DNA from: Cyanobacteria bacterium SZAS-4
GTDB taxonomy: Bacteria; Cyanobacteriota; Vampirovibrionia; Obscuribacterales; Obscuribacteraceae
Reading direction: 5' to 3'
DNA length: 64,000 nucleotides
NCBI GenBank assembly: GCA_018266255.1
Contig: JAFEAT010000003.1
Coordinates: 186,001 to 250,000, forward strand
The notes beneath the pieces were generated by a model. The model was not told where the DNA came from and made no database searches. It saw only the letters and a list, made by a program, of their open reading frames with translations. The position numbers and the translations under genes were made by a program. The number at the start of each line of letters is the position of its first letter. Position 1 is the first letter of the stretch. Positions 8,817 through 18,391 of the stretch are shown piece by piece.

Positions 8817-10043
8817 ATGGATATGGCATCGGCATCCAAAGTATCTACGATCAGGAAATTTGCGTTTGTCGCGATTGGCGTTTCGCTCATTGCACAAACA
8901 GTCAGCCCTTGTCTGGCACTTGGACTTTCGAGTTCTAAGAAGAATACAGCGCTGCAATACGAAGTTTATTCGAAGATGAGCCCAGGGGCTGGTCCGCAGA
9001 CGAATGACTTGCAGAAGCAAGTGCCTCAGCTAGACAATTCACCAGCCACAGCTGCGAAACCTGTCGACCTCAGTCCGGTAACTATGGATGAGGGCGATAA
9101 GACTGCTGACACTTCGTTGGGCCCATCAGAAGAAGGTGTTTTCAAAGCAACTGTAAAGCGCGATCATGTTGCGACGAGCGGTCCGATTGAGCAGACCGAT
9201 ATTCTCAAACCAAAGAGCGTCAAGCCGTCGTCTAGAGGCGGAAGCGTTGCTGAACAGGCGAGATACGCAAATGCGATGCCTTTGCCATTGCAGTCCAGCA
9301 ATGACGAAGATTCGAACAAAGAAGATGTGAAATTCAATGCTGAAAAGCTTGAACTTGCGGATTTGTGGGATTCAACATTGGCACGATCGCAAGACATTCA
9401 GTTTGTTGTGCAGAAGTTGATGCCATCAAACAACAGCGGTAAGACTGCTAATGTAATGATGAAAATGTTGAGCGCCACCGTATTTGGTGGTATGAGTATG
9501 ATGACGATGATGGCTCCAAACATGGGCGCTCAAGTGGGAGCAAACATGGGAGCAAGCATGATGATGCAAGCTCTCAACGGAGTTCAGGGTAACGCAGATA
9601 AGAAAGCACGCCTCAGTCAGGATCAAGCGATCAATCTTTATAGAATGGTACGCGAGACTGCCGATAAAGTCGTCAACGCGTACAAAGACTACAAGCTCAG
9701 TTTGAATGCTTGTGAGCGCAGAACCAACATCCTCACTAAACTGCAAGGAACGGTCAACGATGTTCGTGCGGGACAAACTGCAGTGCAGCAGATCGAGATG
9801 GAAGGCGTGTTGATGCGATATAAAGCCGATGTCGAGGAAGAGGCTGAAAAGGTCGCTCGTTATCGTCAACAGCTTGTCGATCTGTCGGGTAGTGAAGCCG
9901 TTGCAAAATTGGACAAGCAGCTTGAAATCGATAAGCAGAGAATAGAGGAGGCCGGAATTGCTCAATCTGCGCCTGCTGCTCCAGCTACTCCACCGGCTGA
10001 TGGAACTTTAGTCGCTCCTACGAACGGTGCGGTTCCCAACTAA
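8817..10043 (+). CDS. Exported coiled-coil protein, unknown function
   Basis: A 408-residue protein with a probable signal peptide at residues 11-36 (hydrophobic FAFVAIGVSLIAQTVSPCLA). Residues 40-150 are polar and low complexity. A Met/Gly-rich stretch at about 218-265 (MMKMLSATVFGGMSMMTMMA and on) could be membrane-active. Residues about 285-385 are a long alpha-helical, coiled-coil-like segment reminiscent of TolC-type hairpins (RETADKVVNAYKDYKLSL, TAVQQIEMEGVLMRYKADVE). The tail is Ala/Pro-rich. It is followed after 5 bp by sppA, so the two are probably co-translated. I cannot assign a family; an envelope-associated role is inferred from the leader and from the neighbour. Confidence 0.75.
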   Translation: MDMASASKVSTIRKFAFVAIGVSLIAQTVSPCLALGLSSSKKNTALQYEVYSKMSPGAGPQTNDLQKQVPQLDNSPATAAKPVDLSPVTMDEGDKTADTSLGPSEEGVFKATVKRDHVATSGPIEQTDILKPKSVKPSSRGGSVAEQARYANAMPLPLQSSNDEDSNKEDVKFNAEKLELADLWDSTLARSQDIQFVVQKLMPSNNSGKTANVMMKMLSATVFGGMSMMTMMAPNMGAQVGANMGASMMMQALNGVQGNADKKARLSQDQAINLYRMVRETADKVVNAYKDYKLSLNACERRTNILTKLQGTVNDVRAGQTAVQQIEMEGVLMRYKADVEEEAEKVARYRQQLVDLSGSEAVAKLDKQLEIDKQRIEEAGIAQSAPAAPATPPADGTLVAPTNGAVPN

Positions 10044-10048
10044 GACTT

Positions 10049-11053
10049 ATGTCCATTCGAGTCAATCAGCGTTGGTTTGTTTGGCTTGTATTAGGGCTGT
10101 GCATAATCGCAATTCCGGTTGGCTTGCTCAGTACTCAAATCGCCAAGCATCTGGAAAAAACAGAAGGCTCGGGCGATAGTTTATTGACGCGTTTTACGGA
10201 TCACATTCAGGTGGTTCGTCTGACCGGCATGATTCAAGACAAAGAAGATAAGTCGATTTTTCTTGCATCAGATGATTCGACCTCAACAGTGTTGAAAGCA
10301 TTCCGCAAAGCGCTCAAAAACGATCACGTCAAAGGAATTCTTCTGCGCATCAATTCTCCGGGCGGAACTGTTTCTGCATCGCAAGAAGTAACTGGCGAAG
10401 TAAAAGCGTTTCGTAAAAGTGGACGTCCTGTTGTTGTTTCGATGGGCGACATGACGGCTTCAGGCGGTTATTACATCGCATCTGCTGCCGACCGTATTCT
10501 GGCTGAGCCCGGAACGTTGACCGGTTCGATCGGTGTGATTATGCACTTCATGAACTTCAAAGGACTAACAGAAAAAATCGGTGTGCAAGCTGATGTGATT
10601 AAGACCGGACAGTTCAAAGACATTGGATCGAACTTTCGTCCAATGACACCGGACGAAAAAACTATTCTGCAAACACTCTGTACAGATTCATACGATCAAT
10701 TCGTCAGCGCAGTTGCTGAAGGTCGCAAGATGAATGTTGCCGAGGTACGTCAGCTCGGCGACGGTCGCGTTTATTCGGGACGGCAAGCACTGAAGCTCCA
10801 TCTCGTCGATGAACTTGGTGGCTACGATGAATCACTCGAAGCGTTGCAAAAAATGTGCAAAGACAGACTGCATCTGACTGAAAATTTGCCAGTCGAAGAT
10901 AAGTCTTCAGATGGCATTCTCAGTTCTTTGATGGAGTCTGCTGCAAGTCTTCCAGCTCTGCGTTCTCAGAACGAGGGCGGTTTGCTCGGACAGCTTTTGC
11001 CTGAATCAATGAATCCGAAATTTATGGACGTTCCGCTCTGGATGATGCACTAG
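10049..11053 (+). CDS. sppA: Signal peptide peptidase SppA, single-domain type
   Basis: A 334-residue SppA of the short type: an N-terminal membrane anchor (residues 9-28) and one S49 peptidase domain. SppA degrades signal peptides left in the membrane after preprotein cleavage. The nucleophile is S138 in DMTASGGYYIA, and the general base is K185 in VIKTGQFKDIGS. The preceding loops INSPGGTVSASQE and LTGSIGVIMHF are typical. It has almost no leader of its own, starting 5 bp after the previous stop with no good ribosome-binding site, so translational coupling is likely. The next gene starts 2 bp after its stop. Confidence 0.95.
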   Translation: MSIRVNQRWFVWLVLGLCIIAIPVGLLSTQIAKHLEKTEGSGDSLLTRFTDHIQVVRLTGMIQDKEDKSIFLASDDSTSTVLKAFRKALKNDHVKGILLRINSPGGTVSASQEVTGEVKAFRKSGRPVVVSMGDMTASGGYYIASAADRILAEPGTLTGSIGVIMHFMNFKGLTEKIGVQADVIKTGQFKDIGSNFRPMTPDEKTILQTLCTDSYDQFVSAVAEGRKMNVAEVRQLGDGRVYSGRQALKLHLVDELGGYDESLEALQKMCKDRLHLTENLPVEDKSSDGILSSLMESAASLPALRSQNEGGLLGQLLPESMNPKFMDVPLWMMH

Positions 11054-11055
11054 AG

Positions 11056-11697
11056 ATGTCTGACTCAGAAGGCACATTACCGATTTCAGACGAATCTGTG
11101 TTGCCTGCAGCTGCGACCACAAATGAGGTCAATCAGTGGGCTGACATTTTTTACGGATTGCTAGTTGCGCCAATTCGAACGATTGAGATTCTCACCGACG
11201 ATGAAGCTCTCGGAGCGAGTTATAAAACAGTCGTGGGTGCAGGAGTAATGGTTCTGCTTTCCAACGGAATTAGCGGCTGTGTAGACGCCGCAACGAGCGG
11301 AAGTAGACCCTCCATCGCCATTCTTTTGAGCGTTGAATTTCAAGCCATAGTAATGTGGCTTGCACTCTCTGCAATCGTCCACATTGTCTGCGGTTGGGCT
11401 TCGAAAAGAGATGTCTCGTTGCGCACATCGATGGTCAGTGTCGGTTGGGCGTTTATGCCACTAATTTTCGCTGGTCCGATGAGTTGCTTTCGCTCGCTAG
11501 GTTTTGCGTACAACCTTCTTGCCGCAATTCCCATTTTGTGGATGTGTTATTTGCAATGGCTCGTCTTTAATCACGCTCTCGCGATTGGTCCGGTGCGGAT
11601 GTTTGCACTGTTGGTTCTTGGTCCGCCACTTTTTATCGTCACTTATCTGTTTTGGCTGTCGGTTGCATTCGTCTCAATCGCCCAAATGTTCGTATAA
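11056..11697 (+). CDS. Yip1-domain membrane protein
   Basis: A 213-residue membrane protein. After a 30-residue polar start, WADIFYGLLVAPIRTIEILTDD is the usual entry motif of Yip1/DUF1282 proteins (short amphipathic segment, 'P' then 'tf..l'). About five hydrophobic segments follow, around residues 55-75, 90-120, 130-150, 160-180 and 185-210. Yip1-type bacterial proteins are integral membrane proteins without a settled function. It is in a tight run with the preceding exported protein and sppA (gaps of 5 and 2 bp), and miaA follows after 34 bp. This makes one four-gene plus-strand unit likely. Confidence 0.75.
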   Translation: MSDSEGTLPISDESVLPAAATTNEVNQWADIFYGLLVAPIRTIEILTDDEALGASYKTVVGAGVMVLLSNGISGCVDAATSGSRPSIAILLSVEFQAIVMWLALSAIVHIVCGWASKRDVSLRTSMVSVGWAFMPLIFAGPMSCFRSLGFAYNLLAAIPILWMCYLQWLVFNHALAIGPVRMFALLVLGPPLFIVTYLFWLSVAFVSIAQMFV

Positions 11698-11731
11698 AAC
11701 AACGCCATCGCAACGGTGATTGGAAGTCTTT

Positions 11732-12658
11732 GTGAGTCTGCCAACTGTTATCGCAATCATCGGTCCCACCTGCACTGGAAAGACGGCGCTCAGTATCAAA
11801 GTCGCGCAGGAAATGGGCGGCGAAATTATCGCTTGCGATTCTCGCACGATCTACAGACATATGGATGTGGGAACCGCAAAACCCACGCTAGACGAGCGCT
11901 GCGGCATTCCTCACTACATGTTTGATGTGGTCGATCCAGACGTTCCTTATACAGTCGCTGAATATAAGGAGCAAGCGACTGCGGCGATGAATGACATTTT
12001 TGCGCGTGGACTAACGCCCATCGTCTGCGGTGGTACTGGCTTTTACTCTCGTGCGTTGCTGGAAGGCCTGGTCATTCCTGAAGTCGCCCCTCAAGAAGAT
12101 TTGAGAAATGAACTTCGGCAGCTGGCAGATCGCGATGGTAACGGCGCACTTTTTCAAAAGCTCGTTGAGCTCGACCCTGTTACTGCTCAGCGCTTGAACG
12201 CCAACGATCGTATGCGAGTAATTCGAGCGATCGAAGTATCAATATTCTGTCAAAAACCATTTTCTCAAGTTGTGAGCAAAACAGATTTGCCCTTTTCAGT
12301 TATATGGATTGGTTTGCGTCCGAGCAATCGCGATTTGCTGCGAGCAGCGATTGCCAGGCGCTTTGAGGAGCAGCTTCGTTTGGGTTTGATTGCTGAAGTC
12401 GAGGCGGTCTATAAAAAATTTGGACCGTGTCGCACACTTTTGAACACGGTGAACTATGCGGAATATATTGCATACATAGATGGGAAAATAGATTCTCAAA
12501 CCGCAAAACAAGACAGCCTGACTCACAATAATCAACTCGCTCGTCGTCAATTGATTTGGTTTAAAACAAATTCTGCGATCAATTGGTTTGAATTCGATAA
12601 CTATATGGGTGATCGGCTTTCGCAATCGGTTCTCAATACGATTTCGCAAAAGCAATAG
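11732..12658 (+). CDS. miaA: tRNA dimethylallyltransferase
   Basis: MiaA adds a dimethylallyl group to N6 of A37 in tRNAs that read codons starting with U. I prefer the GTG at 11732 because GGAAG lies six bases upstream; a TTG at 11720 would add four residues. The 308-residue product carries the P-loop GPTCTGKT, the DSRTIYRHMDVGTAKP motif (family DSxQ/R..Y..MDIGTAKP), YMFDVVDPDVPYTVAEY and GGTGFYSRALLEG. The C-terminal portion is normal in length. It is the last gene of the run from 8817. Confidence 0.96.
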   Translation: MSLPTVIAIIGPTCTGKTALSIKVAQEMGGEIIACDSRTIYRHMDVGTAKPTLDERCGIPHYMFDVVDPDVPYTVAEYKEQATAAMNDIFARGLTPIVCGGTGFYSRALLEGLVIPEVAPQEDLRNELRQLADRDGNGALFQKLVELDPVTAQRLNANDRMRVIRAIEVSIFCQKPFSQVVSKTDLPFSVIWIGLRPSNRDLLRAAIARRFEEQLRLGLIAEVEAVYKKFGPCRTLLNTVNYAEYIAYIDGKIDSQTAKQDSLTHNNQLARRQLIWFKTNSAINWFEFDNYMGDRLSQSVLNTISQKQ

Positions 12659-12792
12659 CCTGTGATGTTTTGCGAGATTGCTTTCGTTTGAAATTATTTG
12701 CTAATTGAGAATGAGCAATCGAAAAATGTAATTTGAACAACTAAAAGTGTGATCAATTTATACGCTTGTGATGCGGGTTTTGATCTAAGCCC

Positions 12793-12820
12793 TTTACGTA
12801 AAAGAATTTGGAGTTATACT
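12793..12820 (+). promoter_or_regulatory. Candidate promoter in the 12659-12961 intergenic region
   Basis: TTTACG (12793-12798) and TATACT (12815-12820) are 16 bp apart. The 303-bp region between miaA and the next gene otherwise shows only A+T-rich sequence and no open frame. The transcript would have a leader of about 135 nt before 12962. Confidence 0.45.
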
Positions 12821-12961
12821 ACTTTATAGGTTTGCGATGCAATTCCCGACGTGATCAAAGATTCTCAGTTCGCCTGTTCTACGCATTCGACAACGCAAAC
12901 CAATTGTTGATGCGTCGCCTCCAAAAAACAGAGTCCGAATAAATTAGAGTGTCGAGGATTG

Positions 12962-13300
12962 ATGAAGCAGTTTAGCGATCATGAAGTACACGAAGTTTCG
13001 CTGCCCTGGAGCGACGGAACGCTATCAGCCAGATTGTGGATCGTGAACGGCAAAACCGTCGTCGGTGTGCCTGAATTAGGTTTGCACTGTTATGGCAAAT
13101 CGCAGACTGAGGCAGTGTTTCGGCTGTTTACGTCACTGCTCAAATACTATCGTCAATTGAAACAATATAAGAGCAGATTGCCGGAACGTGGACTCGATCA
13201 TCTTGAACTGCTGACTGGCTGGGTACAATCGATCGAAGATCGTATGAAGGCTCCGAAACTCGAAGCGAACGTCGTCTCAATCGGACGCAAAAAAGGCTAA
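12962..13300 (+). CDS. Small conserved-looking cytoplasmic protein, unknown
   Basis: A 112-residue product. The ATG at 12962 is preferred over TTG 12959 because GAGG sits five bases before it. The N-terminal half (EVSLPWSDGTLSARLWIVNG, TVVGVPELGLHCYGKSQTEA) looks like a small beta-rich domain with a following helix, loosely recalling HicB-like folds. The C-terminal half is a long basic helix (FTSLLKYYRQLKQYKSRL) with a basic end (SIGRKKG). There is no signal peptide and no membrane segment. No toxin partner is adjacent; the next gene is the convergent pncB. I do not recognise the family. Confidence 0.65.
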   Translation: MKQFSDHEVHEVSLPWSDGTLSARLWIVNGKTVVGVPELGLHCYGKSQTEAVFRLFTSLLKYYRQLKQYKSRLPERGLDHLELLTGWVQSIEDRMKAPKLEANVVSIGRKKG

Positions 13301-13305
13301 AGAAT

Positions 13306-14832
13306 TCAATCAAAAAATGGTCGGTCGGTGGCGCTTTTTGCACGTCGATCGCGATCTGTTCTCGCCACCATGATCAGATCAGTTTTCAATTGGTGCAATG
13401 ACTGTTCCAGTCCAACAGGATACTGATGCGGGTTGAGCAATCGTTTGATACCGGGGTGCAATTTTCGCAGCTGTTCCTTGGAATGTTCTCTGATCGCGGA
13501 CGCAGAAGGCGGACTGTAGACTAATTTCCCTTTGCGGAAAATAGGTTGCAGAAGGTCTTCGAATTGTGTGTTTGGCGGCACAACTTTTCTACGTGTGAAA
13601 TCGACAGGATCTACGATGATAGATGACTCCGGCGCTTTTCCAGCTTCGTCGAATATCATGTCACCGATGAACAATTTCCCCTTGTCGCTTTCGGTGTAAA
13701 AGCGGCGAATTTGCTGAATGCCCGGGTTTGAGATTTTCACGGCTTGCTCTGAGAGCTTCACTTTGTACTGCCACTTTTCTTCGCCGCGACGCACTGCTGT
13801 CAGCTTGTAAACGCCGCCCAGTGAAGGCTGGTCGTACGCTGTAACCAATTTCGTGCCCACAGCCCAGACATCGACTTGCGCTCCTTGATCGTTCAAACTT
13901 TGGATGATGTGTTCGTCGAGATCGTTTGACGCAAAAATCAAAGTCTCGCTGAAGCCTGCCTCATTGAGCATTTTGCGTGCTTCGATGCTCAGATAGGCGA
14001 AGTCGCCAGAGTCGAGCCTGATGCCTTGAAATTTGTGACCCTTGCTCTTCAGCCATTTGCCAGCTTCGATGGCATTCCTGACGCCATCCAATGTGTCGTA
14101 AGTGTCGACCAGGAAAATCGAATTGTTCGGCATAGCCTTTGCGTATGCCTGGAATGATTCCAACTCGTCGTCGTAAGACATGACCCAGCTGTGCGCGTGC
14201 GTGCCTTTGACTGGAATGTCGTATAGCTTTCCAGCGAGGACATTCGAGCTGCCGTCGCAGCCGCCGATGTATGACGCGTAAGTGGCGGAGATGCCACCAT
14301 CTGCTCCTTGAGCGCGGCGCAATCCGAATTCGAAAATCGCTTTGTCACCTGCGGCCAACCTCAACCGTGCTGCTTTTGTGGCAACCAGTGTCTGGAAATT
14401 GACTATGTTGAGCAGCGCAGTTTCGAGAATTTGACAGGGAATGATAGGACCTTTGACACGCACGATTGGCTCATGGGCGAATACCACTGAACCTTCGGCG
14501 ATGGCGTCGATATCGCAGTCGAATTTGAGCGCCAACAGATATTGAAGAAAGGCTTCTTCAAAGAGCGGCTGACCGTCGTTTCCTTGCAATGTGCGTAAGT
14601 ACTCAACATCGATTTCGCTGAATCTGGCATTTTGAATGTATTGAATGAAGTGCGACAGACCACATGCGATGGCGAAACCACCCTTAAAGGGATTGGACCG
14701 GAATGAAAGATTGAAGACCGCTTCCTTGTCAGCGGTTCCAGATTTCCAGTAGCTGTACGCCATTGTCAGTTCATACAAGTCTGTCAGCAGGCTGAGTGAG
14801 TCTCTGTATAGTTCGCTAAGTGGCTGCTTCAT
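13306..14832 (-). CDS. pncB: Nicotinate phosphoribosyltransferase
   Basis: A 508-residue NAPRTase. It makes nicotinate mononucleotide from nicotinate and PRPP with ATP hydrolysis, in the salvage route to NAD. The N-terminal LLTDLYELTMAYSYWKSGT is the family signature. FGLRRAQGADGGISATYAS holds the substrate arginines, and KGTHAHSWVMSYDDELESF contains the histidine that is phosphorylated in this family. The later stretch GIRLDSGDFAYLS and IFASNDLDEH complete the PRPP-binding barrel. The length is in the range of the longer bacterial/eukaryotic subgroup. It is convergent with the small gene at 12962 with only 5 bp between stops. Confidence 0.96.
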   Translation of the reverse strand: MKQPLSELYRDSLSLLTDLYELTMAYSYWKSGTADKEAVFNLSFRSNPFKGGFAIACGLSHFIQYIQNARFSEIDVEYLRTLQGNDGQPLFEEAFLQYLLALKFDCDIDAIAEGSVVFAHEPIVRVKGPIIPCQILETALLNIVNFQTLVATKAARLRLAAGDKAIFEFGLRRAQGADGGISATYASYIGGCDGSSNVLAGKLYDIPVKGTHAHSWVMSYDDELESFQAYAKAMPNNSIFLVDTYDTLDGVRNAIEAGKWLKSKGHKFQGIRLDSGDFAYLSIEARKMLNEAGFSETLIFASNDLDEHIIQSLNDQGAQVDVWAVGTKLVTAYDQPSLGGVYKLTAVRRGEEKWQYKVKLSEQAVKISNPGIQQIRRFYTESDKGKLFIGDMIFDEAGKAPESSIIVDPVDFTRRKVVPPNTQFEDLLQPIFRKGKLVYSPPSASAIREHSKEQLRKLHPGIKRLLNPHQYPVGLEQSLHQLKTDLIMVARTDRDRRAKSATDRPFFD

Positions 14833-15016
14833 GGAATACCAGACCCTGATCTGAATCGGCTGAATAAATGAATCTACGGCAGGCGAGATTTCGACCCAAC
14901 TTTAGCATATGCGCTCTCATGGTCGCGCCTTGGCACCATATTTAGTGCCAATGAAAATTCAGACCGAATTGAACTTTTTTGAGGTCGATGACGTATTACT
15001 GTGTAGAGGTACTCGA

Positions 15017-15520
15017 ATGATTGTGCAGCTTGGTTGGAGAGTGATTTTACCCGTTTCTTTGTGCGCCTTGTTGACAGTTCAAGCAGCAAATGCAGAACAG
15101 CAGTTCGAGCCGAGTCAAAATCCGTTCTTAAATCGCTCGCCCACTCACTTGGAAGAGCAATTTCAATTAACCGCACCCTTAAATGCGGTTCCTGGCATCA
15201 GTTCAAGTGACGGTTTGAATTCTGTTTCGGCCGATCTGCCTATCAAATACTGGGGCAACTCGTTTTCCTTAAAATTTCATCGACCATCGTGCCCCTTTGC
15301 AAAAGCCATGAGCGCTCACCACGTCATGTTTTTTAACTTTCGCAGGCAAGCAATCGACTCTGGTCAGGTGCCCTGTCGATATTGTCTTCCGCCCAACTGG
15401 ACCACTGTTCGAGCCTCACTCTGGCATCCTGCTGAGTTGTCTAAAAAAGACTTGCCTGCACTTGAATCGGCTTCCAAATCAACGGATGCACCCGCTATTT
15501 CGCCTCAGCTGCCGAAGTAG
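15017..15520 (+). CDS. Secreted protein with Ada-type zinc-binding domain
   Basis: I place the start at ATG 15017 (AGAGGT at 15005-15010), giving 167 residues with a clear signal peptide (VILPVSLCALLTVQAANA). The frame continues upstream to 14909, but that part looks non-coding. Residues about 77-128 resemble the Ada-type metal-binding fold: YWGNSFSLKFHRPSC, then PFAKAMSAHHVMFFNFRRQA and the closing PCRYCLPPNW. The spacing of Cys, Cys-x-x-Cys and the FHRPSC entry is as in stand-alone Ada-like domains attached to secreted nucleases. The Ada methyltransferase is absent. Finding this fold on an exported protein suggests a structural zinc or metal-sensing role; the function is unknown. Confidence 0.7.
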   Translation: MIVQLGWRVILPVSLCALLTVQAANAEQQFEPSQNPFLNRSPTHLEEQFQLTAPLNAVPGISSSDGLNSVSADLPIKYWGNSFSLKFHRPSCPFAKAMSAHHVMFFNFRRQAIDSGQVPCRYCLPPNWTTVRASLWHPAELSKKDLPALESASKSTDAPAISPQLPK

Positions 15521-15700
15521 CTCAAAATCGTCGGCCAAACCGGTCGAATTTTAAAATTAGAAAGACGGCGTACCCAAGAGCTATCCGACCCCGATCCTTG
15601 CTATTGTTGATGGAGTGACCGCCGCCGTTATACCCGGTGGTCACGCCTACAAAGGTGGTATAACGACACGAGAAGTACTCTCTGAGCGGCAGAACAACAT

Positions 15701-18340
15701 ATGAGCCTTGAATCAATTCAACAGAACTATTCGGACGCGACTGGCTTTGTAATTGACCGAACAGTCTCCCCTCCAAAAATCTTGGGTCAGGCGTTCCTGG
15801 TATCCAAGAGCCGAGCTGTGACCTGTGCGAGTTCAGTTTTCAATTACGTCGAAGCGCCATGGGCACTCGGTTTGCAATTTATCCACCCTGATGTGACTGA
15901 CAGCATTAAGGGCATCACTCTGCACAACGATTTCGACAAAGTCGCTGCCCGCAAGTGGTATCTCGCACAAACTGGCAATCCCGGAGACCAACTGGTTCTG
16001 CCCAACGACATGGCGTCGCTTACTCTCGATTTTAACCAACCACATGTCGAACCCGACAAAATCGCCGAGCTGAATCGCGCGCTCTCACTTCCGTTTTCTA
16101 GCGAAGGTGTCGAAGCGTCTGGTAATATTCGCGGCATCGAATTTCTTTCCATTCTGCAAAATGTTCTGCAGTCAGGCAAGGAAGGATTGCTGACATTCAT
16201 GGACTCGCGCAATTTGCCGATCGGTCGCATTCAAGTCGGTGGCGGTAACATCCAGAAGGTTTACTTTAGAGGATTGCTCGGAGAACTCGCATTTTTCGAA
16301 ATGCTTTATAGGAAGCCTGCTGAAGGATATTCGTTTCAGACAACAGTGCCGTTCAACTGGGGAAATGTTCGCGACATTACTGCTCCAGCCGGGGCACTTA
16401 TTGAAGAGGCGCAACGCCGAGTCGGTGAGTTGCCGAGCATGTTGAACTATCTGGGTGGAGCTGAAGCTCGCTATCAAAAGCGGGTTGAGCAGGTCGATCC
16501 CTCGCAAGTAAGCGAAAACATTCAGTGGTTGATGGAGCGCCTCTGGGCCTCAATCGACGGATACATGACTCTAGACAAAATGTCTGAGCGTGTTGGCGCA
16601 GATACCTACACTGTCGTGCAAGCGATGCGCGAATGTGTGAACCGCGCTTTTGTTTCGATGATCAATCGATCGACACCGTTTCACTGTAGTCAGCAAGTCG
16701 GAACTCCACTGGTCTCTCATACAGACTTCGAAGTCAATGCATGGGATCCACTGCAAGCTTTCTATCTGGATCCACTCTCAGGCAAACCAACTTGGATGCA
16801 AGGAAACTTCTTCGGTGTAGCAAATGCACTGCAACCGAAAAATATGTTGCATACGATTGCGATGCCAAACAACGTTCCAGGTGCTCTGATTCTCAAAGAC
16901 TACAAGTTGATTGGTGTGCACAGTGGACCTCACGTTCCAAAACCAGGCACACCTTTGCCACCAGTCAAGCTTTATCAAATGATGTGGATGGGCGCGTTGC
17001 TCGAAATGAGCACCAAGCGATCCAAGCTTGAAGACGGAGCAACTGGTGACCAGGGGTCTGCAATCTCAGGATTGCGCGGCAAATTAGACCTGGAAGAGGC
17101 TGCTGCAGCCGCGGCAACCGCGCAAGAGAAGGAAAAACTCGAGAAATTTGTTTGTCCTAACTGCTATTCAACCAATACAAAAGTTGGACCTTGCTTCAAC
17201 TGCGGCACCGTAATTGAGCCGCCTCCGCCCGAACCTGAAGCCGAAGGAACTAAAGCAAAAGCAGCTACTGAAATCGCCAAGCTTCAGAAAAAATACAACA
17301 TCACCAATCAACAATTGGCTCTCGTTGCCGCTGTTGTAATCGGTGTACCCGTCTTCGGTATGGCGTTTTGCGGCGGCGGTGGAACCCCACCACCACCGGC
17401 GGTTACTGATACCACCGGCGCTGACAGAGTGCATAAGAGTTCAGACAAAGCTGTCGCTCTCGCAACCAAGTATGGTGGTCTGCAAGGTACGGCGGTGGGC
17501 GGCTATTGGTACGAAGACACTTCAGATTTGACCAAACCAGCACAATCGTTCGGACTCAATTCTGAATTGAGTAATCAGAAAATTCTGTTTGTGATTATGG
17601 ATGATATGGCGCCGGTTCAAAACTTGGCGAATTTTGTCGGATTGCCACCTTTCGTGGATAAAATTCAACGCGGCGAAGCTGAGAAGTCCAAAGTCGACGA
17701 AGGTAACGTACTCTTTGGCAGCGACAATTTGCAGTGGTTTGTTGGCAAATACGGAGTTCCAGACAGTCTGGAAGGGAAGGAAGTCCTAACTGCGTCCTAT
17801 GCATCTCCGGAAAAAGGCAAGTCTATTTTGGTAGTCGGACAAGCCTTCGATCCAACTAAAGGCTACGATCCAAAGATTACCCTTGCGCTTTTAGATTCGA
17901 TGGCAGGTGAGTTCACCGCTAGTGGAAATGCGAAACGGGCCGGCGAGAAAAAGCCTATCGTGAAGAAGGCTGATCCGGGCTCAACTGAAACACCGACTGA
18001 AGAAAAGCCTTTGGCGACTGACAAAGAAGTTGACGACTTTGTTGCAGGTCTCGCAGAGGTCATTCAACCAAAACTGAAAACACAAGATGATATCGATGAG
18101 TTGCTCAAGAAAAAGAAACCACCGAAAATCAAATCGTCACTTGCTGTCGTAATCAGTGAAGACGGCTCAGTCAAGAAACTTGAGATTCTCGATCCTGGTG
18201 ACTTTGAATCAGCGACAAATGCCTTGACGAAAGCAGTCAATGCAGCTGTACCTTATGAAGAAGTGCCGCATACGAAAGACGGTCAGGTTTCAATCGTTGT
18301 CAAACTCGATGGCAACAAAATCAAAGTTGAGCGCCCATAG
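15701..18340 (+). CDS. Multidomain DUF4388/zinc-ribbon membrane protein
   Basis: An 879-residue protein whose parts can be read but not its function. Residues 1-120 look like a worn trypsin-type fold (GQAFLVSKSRAVTCASSVFN). Residues about 145-220 match DUF4388 (GIEFLSILQNVLQSGKEGLL, GGNIQKVYFRGLLGELAFFE), a domain common in signalling proteins. A winged-helix-like segment follows (YMTLDKMSERVGADTYTVVQ). At about 485-507 there is a CxxC...CxxC zinc ribbon (CPNCYSTNTKVGPCFNCG), then a Pro-rich stretch and one membrane helix near 540-560. The last 90 residues (KIKSSLAVVISEDGSVKKLE and on) have the shape of a TonB-C-like domain. The order implies the N-terminal half is cytoplasmic and the last third is outside. 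It is upstream of the TPR and SpoIID genes but on the opposite strand. Confidence 0.7.
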   Translation: MSLESIQQNYSDATGFVIDRTVSPPKILGQAFLVSKSRAVTCASSVFNYVEAPWALGLQFIHPDVTDSIKGITLHNDFDKVAARKWYLAQTGNPGDQLVLPNDMASLTLDFNQPHVEPDKIAELNRALSLPFSSEGVEASGNIRGIEFLSILQNVLQSGKEGLLTFMDSRNLPIGRIQVGGGNIQKVYFRGLLGELAFFEMLYRKPAEGYSFQTTVPFNWGNVRDITAPAGALIEEAQRRVGELPSMLNYLGGAEARYQKRVEQVDPSQVSENIQWLMERLWASIDGYMTLDKMSERVGADTYTVVQAMRECVNRAFVSMINRSTPFHCSQQVGTPLVSHTDFEVNAWDPLQAFYLDPLSGKPTWMQGNFFGVANALQPKNMLHTIAMPNNVPGALILKDYKLIGVHSGPHVPKPGTPLPPVKLYQMMWMGALLEMSTKRSKLEDGATGDQGSAISGLRGKLDLEEAAAAAATAQEKEKLEKFVCPNCYSTNTKVGPCFNCGTVIEPPPPEPEAEGTKAKAATEIAKLQKKYNITNQQLALVAAVVIGVPVFGMAFCGGGGTPPPPAVTDTTGADRVHKSSDKAVALATKYGGLQGTAVGGYWYEDTSDLTKPAQSFGLNSELSNQKILFVIMDDMAPVQNLANFVGLPPFVDKIQRGEAEKSKVDEGNVLFGSDNLQWFVGKYGVPDSLEGKEVLTASYASPEKGKSILVVGQAFDPTKGYDPKITLALLDSMAGEFTASGNAKRAGEKKPIVKKADPGSTETPTEEKPLATDKEVDDFVAGLAEVIQPKLKTQDDIDELLKKKKPPKIKSSLAVVISEDGSVKKLEILDPGDFESATNALTKAVNAAVPYEEVPHTKDGQVSIVVKLDGNKIKVERP

Positions 18341-18391
18341 CATTTGCTCCGCTTGTGGATTTTGGTAGGGCTCATTTGGGCCTTATAAACT

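Noticed and set aside
9426..9965. A 179-codon minus-strand frame
   Set aside because: Lies antisense to the coiled-coil protein at 8817-10043, His/Ser-rich, no start signal.
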